From the NCBI GenBank assembly GCA_900315255.1, contig OMYH01000003.1, positions 1-49,896 of the forward strand: 49,896 bases of DNA. The letters are read 5' to 3'. Below are positions 41,835 through 49,896 of the stretch, one piece after another. The first letter of the stretch is position 1. Every line of letters begins with the position of its first letter. This DNA is from an uncultured Eubacteriales bacterium. GTDB taxonomy: Bacteria; Bacillota; Clostridia; Oscillospirales; Acutalibacteraceae. The notes under the pieces are model-generated. The model did not search any database and had not been told where the DNA came from. It saw nothing but the letters and a program-made list of their open reading frames with translations. A program made the position numbers and the translations under genes.

Positions 41835-43904
41835 TCACACCCTGCCAAACTGTTTTTCTATCTTGTATTTCGAGATCTCCATTGAAGTTGGTCTGCCATG
41901 CGGACAATATCGGTACCTGGGATCCTCCTGCATCTGACAGTACAAACGCAAAAGCTCCTCGGGCGAGCTTTTATCTCCGCCCTTTACCGCACTTCGGCAG
42001 GCAATATTGTGATACAGCCAGTCGGTATATTCCGACTCAATCTCCTTGTTGTTGCGCAGAATATGGTCTGCCATTTCCTCAACGGTAGCGGCTACGTCGA
42101 ATGCGTCTATAAACGACGGGGCGCTTCTCACAAGCACCGTGCCCGAACCGAACTCCTCTATCTCGAAGCCCGCCTGCGACATCATCTCCGCATTGTCGAT
42201 AAGCGCAGTACACTGTGAGTGCGTCAGATTTACCGCTGTTGGTTCAAGCAGGTACTGTGCAAATTTTTTTCCCTGCTCACATCTTAATTTTTCATATATG
42301 ATACGTTCGTGCAAAGCGTGCTTGTCGACAAATACAAGCTCGTCGTTCTTTTCTATGATTATGTATGTCCTGAACGCTTCGCCCACAAGTCTTATTTTAT
42401 CACCGTCTGTCCCGATGATGGGTCGAATGCTGTCGCCGTCTTCGGCTGAATTCTCTTTTTTCTCTGTAATCTGTGCATTATCGTTATTCTTTGTATACTC
42501 TGCAGTCTGTGTACTCTCTGTTTTTTTAGGTTCTTCTGCGTTCACCGATCCATAAAGGGCTGAAGCCCCGGGCATTTCAAGATCTTTTTCCTCCCTGATC
42601 TTTCCAATGAGTTTTTTTGTAAATGACGGTAAAGACACATCTTCAAACTCTCCCGGATCATTGAGAGTCAGCGCGCTGTTGATACCGGCAGGCTTCTTAC
42701 AGCTTTCTCTGTCCTGTGCGATCTCGCCCAGCATGGAATTGTAATTTTTCACCGCTTTCCTGTCGACGAATTCCTTTTGTGACGGACGTATGATCGGCTG
42801 TTTTTCTATCTTTTCCACGGTATATTGCGACATGGTAAAAGGCTTTTGCACAACGCTGCGGTCAATGAGATTCTCGGTCAGCTTTTTTGCTTCGACTTTG
42901 AACTCCTTCACGGTATCCCCTTTTGTGAGAGCGGACTTCACCGCATAATACACCGCCTCAAATATCGGCTTTTCGTTGACAAATCTGACCTCTATCTTTG
43001 CGGGGTGAACATTTACATCTACCGCTTCATAAGACAGATCTATATTTAGCACGCAGCCCGGGAACTTTCCCACCATGACCATACCCTTGCAGCCTTCTTC
43101 GAGCGCTGCCATTGCGGTACGGCTTTTGACAAATCTTCCGTTTATGAAGAAATTCTGCAATGAGCGTGTCGATTTTGCTATCTGCGGCTTTGTGACATAA
43201 CCGCTCACTTTGATACCGTTAAGCTCATAATCTACCTTTACCGACGCATTTGTGAACTCTCTGCCCAACACAGAATAAATGCAGTTTCTGAGATTCCCGT
43301 CACCTGAGGTGACTAAAGCCTGCCTTCCGTCGCGTATAAACGTAAATGCCACCTCGCTGTGTGACAACGCAGCCTTCTCTACAACAGCTGCCACGGCATT
43401 TCCCTCGGAAACATTCTTCTTCAAGAATTTCATTCTTGCAGGCACGTTATAGAAAAGCTCTCTCACCACAAAGGTCGTACCGTTCGGGCAGCCTGCGTCT
43501 TCAAGCAATACTTCATCGCAGCCCTCTATCACATAATGAGTGCCTATATCCTCTTCACCGGATCTTGTGAGAAGCTCCACCTTTGCGACAGCCGCTATGG
43601 AGGCGAGCGCCTCGCCCCTGAACCCGAGTGTCGAAATAGCGTCTAAGTCTGTCTGCGCTCTTACCTTACTCGTAGCATGACGAAGAAAAGCATTTCGCAC
43701 ATCGTCACGCATAATCCCGCAGCCGTTGTCAGTGACACGCATCATTGAAATACCGCCGTTCTGAATTTCTACGGTAATGGCTTTTGCTCCCGAATCTATC
43801 GAGTTTTCTACAAGCTCTTTGATAACAGACGACGGCCTTTCCACCACCTCACCTGCCGCAATAAGTTCCGCTACGTGCTTATCGAGTACGTTTATCCTTC
43901 CCAT
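41835..43904 (-). CDS. mutL: DNA mismatch repair protein MutL
   Basis: 689 residues. The GHKL ATPase N-terminus has VVERPSSVIKELVENSIDSGA, DNGCGI and GFRGEALASI. After a long linker (about 340-510, with low-complexity Glu/Asn) the C-terminal domain carries the endonuclease site DKHALHERIIYE, ACRSAVKGG and CPHGRP, so it is a latent nicking endonuclease, expected where MutH is absent. ATG 43904 has GAGGTG five bases upstream. Follows mutS and the YcxB-like gene. Confidence 0.95.
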   Translation of the reverse strand: MGRINVLDKHVAELIAAGEVVERPSSVIKELVENSIDSGAKAITVEIQNGGISMMRVTDNGCGIMRDDVRNAFLRHATSKVRAQTDLDAISTLGFRGEALASIAAVAKVELLTRSGEEDIGTHYVIEGCDEVLLEDAGCPNGTTFVVRELFYNVPARMKFLKKNVSEGNAVAAVVEKAALSHSEVAFTFIRDGRQALVTSGDGNLRNCIYSVLGREFTNASVKVDYELNGIKVSGYVTKPQIAKSTRSLQNFFINGRFVKSRTAMAALEEGCKGMVMVGKFPGCVLNIDLSYEAVDVNVHPAKIEVRFVNEKPIFEAVYYAVKSALTKGDTVKEFKVEAKKLTENLIDRSVVQKPFTMSQYTVEKIEKQPIIRPSQKEFVDRKAVKNYNSMLGEIAQDRESCKKPAGINSALTLNDPGEFEDVSLPSFTKKLIGKIREEKDLEMPGASALYGSVNAEEPKKTESTQTAEYTKNNDNAQITEKKENSAEDGDSIRPIIGTDGDKIRLVGEAFRTYIIIEKNDELVFVDKHALHERIIYEKLRCEQGKKFAQYLLEPTAVNLTHSQCTALIDNAEMMSQAGFEIEEFGSGTVLVRSAPSFIDAFDVAATVEEMADHILRNNKEIESEYTDWLYHNIACRSAVKGGDKSSPEELLRLYCQMQEDPRYRYCPHGRPTSMEISKYKIEKQFGRV

Positions 43905-43920
43905 TGTCACACCTCTGCTT

Positions 43921-44427
43921 TCATTCCATATTAGTCTTTTCTTTTATCAAAGCTATGAATTCTTCATAGCTGCCCTTCGTAAAACGATCTTTATATAATC
44001 TTATAACAATATTTTTATCCGTATCAAGGTATATTTTATTACCGTCCTCACGAAATCCTTTTATTTCATCATAAGTGTTTTTTATGATCATATTTCCGTT
44101 TGTTGTGATTATCCCGTCATCAGTGAGATCTATGGTGCGAGTCCAGTTTTCTCCACCCGTCAATTCGGCAAGCTTCTTGTATTGAGCCTTGTTTATGATC
44201 CCGAAGCGTAACGAACGGAAAACACAGAATGCACCAAGCACTAAAAAGTATGCTCCGAACCACTTCTCGCTTAAATCGCTCAGCAGTAAAGTAACGCCCA
44301 TAATAAACATTACTAATGATAATACTATCCAGAATATGCGGAATCTTCCTGCTATACCTTTTTTCCTGCTTTCCCTGCACCAATCCAGATACATTTCTCT
44401 TGTAACGGCAAATTCATTCCTTATCAC
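43921..44427 (-). CDS. YcxB-like membrane protein
   Basis: 168 residues. Two adjacent hydrophobic helices (about 28-48 and 56-75) are followed by a soluble C-terminal domain with the YcxB-like pattern DLTDDGIITTNGNMIIKNTYDEIKGFREDGNKIYL. Family function unknown. The GTG start overlaps the mutS stop (GTGA), implying translational coupling; it lies 16 bases before mutL. Its place between mutS and mutL is probably accidental in function but shares their expression. Confidence 0.75.
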   Translation of the reverse strand: MIRNEFAVTREMYLDWCRESRKKGIAGRFRIFWIVLSLVMFIMGVTLLLSDLSEKWFGAYFLVLGAFCVFRSLRFGIINKAQYKKLAELTGGENWTRTIDLTDDGIITTNGNMIIKNTYDEIKGFREDGNKIYLDTDKNIVIRLYKDRFTKGSYEEFIALIKEKTNME

Positions 44428-47042
44428 GATTCACACAGCCTTTTCAGTTCATAAAGCTTATTGAGAGCCTCTATCGGGGTCAGCGTATTTACATCGAGAT
44501 CACGCACAAAGTCGCTTACTACGCTGTTTTGCGGTTCTATCAGCGAAATCTGTGCAGGCTCATCCTCTATGACTTCTTTTTTCCTCTTTTTTGGGCGTTC
44601 GGTTTTTTTGCCGTTCTCAAGGTCTTTCAAAACAGCCTTTGCCCTGACGATAACCGATTCAGGCAACCCCGCCAGCTTTGCGACCTCAATACCGTAACTG
44701 TCGTCAGCACCTCCGGGGACGATCCGTCTTAAAAATGTAATATCGTCGCCTCGTTTTTTGACGGCAATATTGTAATTCTTAACACCGTCCAGCAGCTCTT
44801 CAAGCACGGTCAGCTCGTGGTAATGTGTGGCAAAAAGCGTTCTTGCGCCGAGAGTTTTCTTGTTTGCAACATACTCCAGCACAGCTCTTGCGATACTCAT
44901 TCCGTCAAAGGTAGATGTTCCTCTCCCTATCTCATCGAGGATAAGCAGACTCTGAGAGGTTGCGTTTTTGAGTATCTGAGCTACCTCGTTCATCTCCACC
45001 ATAAATGTAGATTGTCCGCTTGCAAGATCGTCGCTTGCTCCCACTCTTGTATAAATAGCGTCCGTAACGGATATGACCGCACTCTGCGCGGGAACAAACG
45101 AGCCTATCTGCGCCATAAGGACAATAAGCGCCGTCTGCCGCATATATGTAGATTTACCTGCCATGTTTGGTCCTGTTATTATAGCAACTCTGTTATCGCC
45201 GCTGTCAAGTTTTACATCATTCGGAACAAACGGTTTGTCGCTGCTGAGAAGCATCTCCACCACAGGGTGACGGCCGTCTTTTATTATGATCTCTCCGTTC
45301 ATGTTGATCTCGGGTCGGCAGTATCTCATATCGGCGGCAACAGAAGCAAGAGAGATAAGCACATCAAGCTGCGCCACAGCTTTGGCGGTTTTCTGTATCC
45401 TCTCAAGATTCTCTGCTACTTTATCCCTTATCTGCACAAACAGCTGATATTCGATCGTTACTGCCCTCTCCTTTGCACCGAGGATCGTTCCCTCCTGTTC
45501 CTTAAGCTCGGGGGTGATATATCTCTCGCAGTTGGTGAGAGTCTGCTTTCGTATAAATGTATCGGGTACAAGATTTTTGTATGAATTCGTTACCTCTATA
45601 TAATAACCAAAAACTTTGTTGTAGCCTATTTTAAGCTTTGGAATTCCCGTCTTTTCTTTCAGGTCGTTTTCCAGCTTCGTGAGAAAAGACGCCGAATTAT
45701 TCATGATAGAATTGAGATAATCTATTTCGTCACTGAAACCTTCCTTTATCATACCGCCCTCACGAACGGAAAACGGCGGAGATTCCACCACGGCGTCGTC
45801 GATCAGCTCTGTCAGATCCTTGAGCAGATCAATATCATCACGTATACGCACAAGCAGCGTGGACTTCACATCGGATATACTATGTTTTATCTCAGGCAGT
45901 CTGCTGAATGCCGAGCATAACCCTCTGAGATCTCTTGCATTAGCCGAACCGTAAACGATCCTTGTCATCAGTCTTTCTATATCGGTAACACCCTGCAGCA
46001 AGGCGGCGGTTTCTCCCCTGAGGACGGCATCGTTTACAAGCTCCTCGACTGCATTCTGCCGTCTGATGATAGCGGCGCAGCTGAGCAACGGCTGTTCTAT
46101 ATACCTTCTCATAAGTCGCTTGCCCATAGATGTCTTTGTGTGGTCAAGCACCCACAACAACGTACCCTTCTTGTCCTTGGAACGCATTGTTTCGATAAGC
46201 TCAAGATTTCGTTTTGTATTGAAATCTATCCGCATAAATCTGTCTTCGCCGTACAGTTCCGGCAAAGATATGCGTTCGAGTCCCGTCATCTGAGTCTTTT
46301 TCAAGTACCGCAGCAGTGCGCCTATCGATCTTGCAATACCTGTCTTGCCGTCAAGCCCTACGCTGTCGAGGTCGGGCTTCTTGTAATGCTCAAGCAGCAG
46401 CTTTACGGCGCTGTCCGCATCGTAATATTCGTCCTCAAGCATTTCAACTGAGGCTTTCATCTTATCCTTAATAAACGGAATTATCGACTTCAGTTTATCG
46501 ACCTCGCCGCCTATCAGAAATTCAGACGGATCAAATCGTGCAAGCTCGCCCAATAGCTGTGCGCCTGATTTTGAATATTCTGCCTCTGCCGCACATAACT
46601 CTCCCGTGGAAATATCGCAGAATGATATGAAGTGCTTTTTGCCTGACGTATATATCGAACAAATATAGTTATTCTTCGACTCATCGAGCATACTGTCCTC
46701 CATAACAGTACCCTGAGTTATCACACGGATAATATCACGCTTTACAAGCCCCTTTGCCGTAGCAGGGTCTTCGGTCTGTTCGCAGATAGCGACCTTATAG
46801 CCCTTTGAAACGAGCTTTGCTATGTACTGCTCGCAGCTGTGGAACGGCACGCCGCACATCGGAGCACGCTCCTCCTGCCCGCAGTCTCTGCCCGTTAGGG
46901 TAAGTTCAAGCTCCTTTGACGCAGTTATTGCGTCATCGAAAAACATCTCATAGAAATCGCCAAGTCTGAAAAACAGGATACTATCCTTGTTTTTTTCTTT
47001 TATCTCAAAATACTGCTTCATCATAGGTGATAATTCTGCCAT
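44424..47042 (-). CDS. mutS: DNA mismatch repair protein MutS
   Basis: 872 residues. Mismatch-binding FFRLGDFYEMF (the Phe-x-Glu wedge), the Walker A GPNMAGKSTYMRQ, Walker B LLILDEIGRGTSTFDG and ATHYHEL are all present. MutS recognises mispairs and recruits MutL. AGGAGG precedes the ATG. The order miaB-ylbF-mutS-(ycxB)-mutL-miaA resembles the B. subtilis miaB-ymcA-cotE-mutS-mutL order. Confidence 0.96.
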   Translation of the reverse strand: MAELSPMMKQYFEIKEKNKDSILFFRLGDFYEMFFDDAITASKELELTLTGRDCGQEERAPMCGVPFHSCEQYIAKLVSKGYKVAICEQTEDPATAKGLVKRDIIRVITQGTVMEDSMLDESKNNYICSIYTSGKKHFISFCDISTGELCAAEAEYSKSGAQLLGELARFDPSEFLIGGEVDKLKSIIPFIKDKMKASVEMLEDEYYDADSAVKLLLEHYKKPDLDSVGLDGKTGIARSIGALLRYLKKTQMTGLERISLPELYGEDRFMRIDFNTKRNLELIETMRSKDKKGTLLWVLDHTKTSMGKRLMRRYIEQPLLSCAAIIRRQNAVEELVNDAVLRGETAALLQGVTDIERLMTRIVYGSANARDLRGLCSAFSRLPEIKHSISDVKSTLLVRIRDDIDLLKDLTELIDDAVVESPPFSVREGGMIKEGFSDEIDYLNSIMNNSASFLTKLENDLKEKTGIPKLKIGYNKVFGYYIEVTNSYKNLVPDTFIRKQTLTNCERYITPELKEQEGTILGAKERAVTIEYQLFVQIRDKVAENLERIQKTAKAVAQLDVLISLASVAADMRYCRPEINMNGEIIIKDGRHPVVEMLLSSDKPFVPNDVKLDSGDNRVAIITGPNMAGKSTYMRQTALIVLMAQIGSFVPAQSAVISVTDAIYTRVGASDDLASGQSTFMVEMNEVAQILKNATSQSLLILDEIGRGTSTFDGMSIARAVLEYVANKKTLGARTLFATHYHELTVLEELLDGVKNYNIAVKKRGDDITFLRRIVPGGADDSYGIEVAKLAGLPESVIVRAKAVLKDLENGKKTERPKKRKKEVIEDEPAQISLIEPQNSVVSDFVRDLDVNTLTPIEALNKLYELKRLCES

Positions 47043-47073
47043 ACTTCCACCTCCTCTTTATCTTAAAATATAT

Positions 47074-47481
47074 TTAATTACAGCCGCTGCAGCCCGAGCA
47101 GTTACCCGAACAGCCGTTCGAAACAAAATCTGTTGTATCGGGGTCTTCGCCCTCTGCGCTGTTCTGGATTATTGCCACAACTCTTTGAAGCTTCGACTGA
47201 AATTCCTGCTTTGCGCTGCTGTATGCAGTCATATTCTCATTTTGCATGATCTGAGCATACGTTTTACGCAGCACAGCGTTCAGCTCTCTGAGCTTTGCCA
47301 TATCCCGTTTTTCGTTAGTTGCCTCGTCATCTATTTCGATCCTTGTGGTATTGTATGAATCTATTAGCTTCTGAAGCTCCGTATCGTTTTCGCTCGTTTG
47401 CTCTGCAAGCCGCATTTTTATATATGATTCATCCTGCTGAAGCTCTCTTCCCAACTGTCTTGCAAGTTCTATTATATCCAT
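47074..47481 (-). CDS. YlbF/YmcA family regulator with a cysteine-rich tail
   Basis: 135 residues, mostly helical (about 1-110) with the Com_YlbF pattern DIIELARQLGRELQQDESYIKM. YlbF, YmcA and YaaT form the Y-complex that adapts RNase Y in B. subtilis; YmcA and YlbF bind [4Fe-4S] clusters through C-terminal cysteines. Here the tail GCSGNCSGCSGCN has four cysteines, consistent with a cluster. By position after miaB it is the likely YmcA counterpart. Lies 20 bases after miaB. Confidence 0.8.
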   Translation of the reverse strand: MDIIELARQLGRELQQDESYIKMRLAEQTSENDTELQKLIDSYNTTRIEIDDEATNEKRDMAKLRELNAVLRKTYAQIMQNENMTAYSSAKQEFQSKLQRVVAIIQNSAEGEDPDTTDFVSNGCSGNCSGCSGCN

Positions 47482-47502
47482 AGGAAATTATCCTTTCTTA
47501 TT

Positions 47503-48912
47503 TTATTGTGCAAGCTCTCCCCGTAATATCCAGTTCCTTGCCTCCGTAATTTTAACATCGGCAAACTCGCCTACAAGGCTTTCGTCACCTGCAAATTCTA
47601 CTATTATATTGCCGCTCGTCCTGCCTGCAAGTATACCTTCCTTGTCCGTGGCGTTCTCCACCAGTACACGATATGTGCTTCCAACCATTTCGGCACATCT
47701 CTTTGCGGCGATCTCCTCCTGAACTTTCAGCAGCTCGGAGAACCACGCCGATTTTTCCTTGGCGGTGAACGGATCTTCCATTTTTGCGGCAGGCGTACCT
47801 TCTCTCGGAGAATAAATAAATGTAAAAAGAGAAGTAAATTCTACTTCTTTGACCAAAGATATCGTATCAAGAAACTCCTCGTACGTTTCTCCCGGGAATC
47901 CGACTATTACGTCGGACGTAAGACTTAAATCTTTGATCTTCGCCTTTGCATAGTTTATAATATTGAGATATTTTTCTCTGCTATAGCTTCTGTTCATCGC
48001 TTTAAGCACACGGTCATTACCCGACTGGAACGGCAGATGAAGATGCGTTGAGATATGCCTGCTTTCAGCTATAACATCAATAAGCTCCTTTGAACAATCC
48101 TTCGGATGCGATGTCATGAACCTGATAAGATAGTCACCGTCTATCTTGTCTATCTCACGCAGAAGATCGGCAAAGGTAGGTTTTCCGTCCAGGTTTTTTC
48201 CGTAGGAGTTGACATTCTGTCCAAGCAGGGTGATCTCCTTGTAGCCCGACTCTATCATCTCTCTTGCCTCTGAAACCACGTCCTCGAATTTCCTGCTTCT
48301 CTCCCGTCCTCGTGTATACGGCACAATGCAATATGTACAGAAATTATTGCATCCGTACATTATCGGCAGCCAGCCCTTGAATGTGCCGTCACGCTTTGTG
48401 GGGATTCCCTCATAAACGGTCTTGTCATCTACACCTGTTTCATACACCCGTTTGCCGTCTGTTATCGTTTTATAGAAAAGCTCGGGAAACTTGTGCAGAG
48501 AATGAGTACCGAACACAAGATTCACAAAAGGGAAACTCTTGTAAAGTCTGTCGGTCACATGCTTTTGCTCCATCATACAGCCGCACAGCCCGATGATAAC
48601 GGACGGGCGTTTTCTTTTGATATTTTTCAGTGCTCCGACATTGCCGAAAACTCTGTCCTCTGCATGTTCTCTCACGGCGCAGGTATTGAAAAGAATGAAA
48701 TCTGCTTCGTCGGCATTCTCGGTGAATTTAAATCCCATTTTTGCAAGCATACCCTTTATTTTCTCACTGTCCGCAACATTCTGCTGACAGCCGTATGTTC
48801 TGATGCAGGCTCTCGGAACTTCTCCTGTAGCTCTTATCGCCATAACCTCGCCCGAAAGCTCTATATAATGATCATCATCTGTAAATTCTTTGTAATTTAT
48901 ATTGACAGCCAA
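47503..48912 (-). CDS. miaB: tRNA-2-methylthio-N6-dimethylallyladenosine synthase
   Basis: A radical SAM methylthiotransferase modifying i6A37 of tRNA. 469 residues from a TTG start (48912) chosen because GGGAG lies eight bases upstream; the frame runs on to 48990 without a ribosome site and into the promoter. Domains: N-terminal UPF0004 with three cysteines (RTYGCQQN, FNTCAVRE, GLCGCM), the radical SAM core with C-x3-C-x2-C (GCNNFCTYC), and a C-terminal TRAM domain. First gene of the long minus-strand repair/division block. Confidence 0.95.
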   Translation of the reverse strand: MAVNINYKEFTDDDHYIELSGEVMAIRATGEVPRACIRTYGCQQNVADSEKIKGMLAKMGFKFTENADEADFILFNTCAVREHAEDRVFGNVGALKNIKRKRPSVIIGLCGCMMEQKHVTDRLYKSFPFVNLVFGTHSLHKFPELFYKTITDGKRVYETGVDDKTVYEGIPTKRDGTFKGWLPIMYGCNNFCTYCIVPYTRGRERSRKFEDVVSEAREMIESGYKEITLLGQNVNSYGKNLDGKPTFADLLREIDKIDGDYLIRFMTSHPKDCSKELIDVIAESRHISTHLHLPFQSGNDRVLKAMNRSYSREKYLNIINYAKAKIKDLSLTSDVIVGFPGETYEEFLDTISLVKEVEFTSLFTFIYSPREGTPAAKMEDPFTAKEKSAWFSELLKVQEEIAAKRCAEMVGSTYRVLVENATDKEGILAGRTSGNIIVEFAGDESLVGEFADVKITEARNWILRGELAQ

Positions 48913-48961
48913 TCGACACACTCCCACACAATAGTATAAATAACCCACGTTACCACAATAT

Positions 48962-48990
48962 ATAATACCACAAAATGTGTTATTCATCAA
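48962..48990 (-). promoter_or_regulatory. miaB promoter
   Basis: Minus strand: TTGATG (complement of 48985-48990), 17-base spacer, TATTAT (complement of 48962-48967), about 50 bases before the TTG start. It would head the miaB-mutS-mutL-miaA transcription. Confidence 0.6.
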
Positions 48991-49163
48991 GCGTTTGATG
49001 ATATTTTAACAATACGGTAAAAAATCTATCGTCGCAATGCACAAATCCGCCCCTGTTTTTTCGTCATTCAGGCTTTACCGATATCGTGTTATTGTCCCAA
49101 TACAAGTACAGTAGTTTCGATATAATATAGACAGAAAAAACAAAATTAAAAGGAGGATCAGTC

Positions 49164-49802
49164 ATGTATATATTCAGCAAAAAAAGCCGCTCAAAGATCG
49201 CCCATACCATAACCTGTCACCATATCCGTAACACCGATATATCATTTCTCGGAGGATTTGATGACAAGCGTGACGTCATAGCACACGGATACAGATTATG
49301 CCGTCACTGCACCAGAACAGACAAGCTCTACAACAAGTACAAGCGCCGTGCGGAAGACTTCTGCAAATTACACTCCATGAAATGCACTATTCTCAATGAT
49401 GTGGTAAGCATAACCACTACGCATAGCAGCTGGAAGCTGATAATGCACGATTGGTTCGATGATTTCAGCCTTTATCACAAAAACTCAGTCTACTCGACAT
49501 TTATTCCCAAATGCAAAAAGAACAGCGATCATACCAAACCCTCGGACACAGAAGGCTATCACTACCAGAAATTCCACAGCAAATCCGTTATAGAAATACT
49601 TGAATACATATTGAATCATGACAATTACCGCAAAGAAAACCCATATTTCCCGAAATTATACACAGCAGATATGACCACTAAAAAGAACAAAAAGAACAAG
49701 GCACACGCTAAAAAAAAGGAAAAACAAATTCAGCGGGGACAAAAGCTCAACATTGTCAGAAATCTCTTCAGCGCCCTTGAACAAGGGAAGCGTATAGTAT
49801 AA
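49164..49802 (+). CDS. Lysine-rich hypothetical protein with an Ada-like zinc motif
   Basis: 212 residues. The N-terminal 50 residues show H14-x3-C18 (KIAHTITCHH) and GYRLCRHC with C46 and C49. This is the arrangement seen in Ada-type metal-binding domains attached to nucleases and other proteins (x-H-x3-C ... A-x-x-GYKPCxxC). A middle region of about 100 residues (FCKLHSMKCTILNDVVSITTTHSSWKL and beyond) is unrecognised, and residues about 170-195 are Lys-rich (KKNKKNKAHAKKKEK), suggesting nucleic-acid contact. AAGGAGG lies before the ATG, with TATAAT about 40 bases upstream. No orthologue recognised; it abuts the right-edge repeat and may be accessory DNA. Confidence 0.6.
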   Translation: MYIFSKKSRSKIAHTITCHHIRNTDISFLGGFDDKRDVIAHGYRLCRHCTRTDKLYNKYKRRAEDFCKLHSMKCTILNDVVSITTTHSSWKLIMHDWFDDFSLYHKNSVYSTFIPKCKKNSDHTKPSDTEGYHYQKFHSKSVIEILEYILNHDNYRKENPYFPKLYTADMTTKKNKKNKAHAKKKEKQIQRGQKLNIVRNLFSALEQGKRIV

Positions 49803-49814
49803 CAAACGTCGATG

Positions 49815-49842
49815 TCCCCCGGGTCTCACCTGCCGTCGGGGA
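49815..49842. repeat. Hairpin next to the right-edge repeat
   Basis: GTCCCC pairs with GGGGAC at the ends of a short stem-loop, 12 bases after the end of the hypothetical gene. AACCGGTT (49851-49858) next to it is a perfect palindrome. It could be the terminator of the last gene or part of the repeated element. Confidence 0.4.
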
Positions 49843-49852
49843 CGGTTCCCAA

Positions 49853-49882
49853 CCGGTTCGGTCGGTGCTTCTGCTGCGCAGA
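49853..49882 (-). repeat. Right-edge copy of the dispersed repeat
   Basis: On the minus strand, 28 of 30 bases match positions 1-30. The two differences change one codon (Thr/Ile) and leave one unchanged (Glu) in the frame that reads AAEAPTEP. It runs into the right edge, so the rest of the element is outside. The copies point inwards at both ends, as expected if assembly stopped in two copies of one multi-copy element. Confidence 0.7.
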
Positions 49883-49896
49883 GGTCTCCCCCGGAG

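Noticed and set aside
48913-48990. Longer miaB start at 48990
   Set aside because: The extra residues are atypical of MiaB and overlap the promoter; TTG at 48912 has GGGAG at proper spacing.
1-49896. CRISPR array, rRNA or tRNA genes
   Set aside because: No regularly spaced repeats, no rRNA-like sequence and no cloverleaf with a GGTTCRANNCC arm were seen.

Overview
The window looks like a chromosomal contig from a low-to-mid GC, Gram-positive gut-type member of the Clostridia. The best guess is Oscillospirales/Ruminococcaceae, in the broad neighbourhood of Ruminococcus or [Eubacterium] siraeum. Reasons: strong AGGAGG ribosome binding sites, sigma-A promoters (TTGACA-N17-TATAAT type), lipoproteins, DivIVA/SepF division genes, a GlnRS beside a GltX, and the Firmicutes gene order miaB-ylbF-mutS-mutL-miaA. 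The genus is an inference from gene content and order; no rRNA is present.

Layout. Positions 1-3360 are accessory: a repeat at the extreme left edge, a 55-codon ORF of a kind I associate with mobile elements, a serine hydrolase of the beta-lactamase fold, a HIT protein followed by a SWIM zinc-finger protein, and a decayed SLOG/DUF1273-type gene. Positions 3503-15168 (minus strand) hold a complete ornithine-to-arginine route: argG, argH, a small secreted protein, argC, argJ, argB, a GNAT acetyltransferase, a very large ORF fusing a YfhO-type membrane protein to ArgD, and argF. A consensus ArgR operator lies just upstream of the argG promoter.

Positions 15503-17550 (plus) hold a flavin reductase, a FabG-like reductase and an RlmA-type rRNA methyltransferase. 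Positions 17600-24548 are accessory or surface functions: a 485-residue HTH protein behind an AT-rich spacer with a tandem 9-bp repeat, a divergent pair of secreted proteins (beta-propeller-like and leucine-rich repeat), and an ECF sigma / anti-sigma / alpha-beta hydrolase operon.

Positions 24757-48912 are dense minus-strand housekeeping genes. In transcription order: miaB, ylbF-like, mutS, a YcxB-like gene, mutL, miaA, an HlyD-like adaptor, ylmE, sepF, ylmH, divIVA, ileS, lspA, rluD; then rplS (with a structured leader), lepB, rbgA/ylqF, rnhB, yraN, nudC; then gltX and glnS. These cover tRNA modification and charging, mismatch repair, septum assembly, protein export and ribosome assembly. 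The right edge holds a lone gene for a lysine-rich protein with an Ada-like zinc motif, then a second, inverted copy of the left-edge repeat.

The most unusual item is the YfhO-ArgD fusion, which would tether an arginine biosynthetic enzyme to a polytopic membrane protein. The matching inverted repeats at both ends suggest the contig ends in two copies of one dispersed element. No tRNA, rRNA or CRISPR array was seen. All assignments come from reading motifs by eye; no database search was run.
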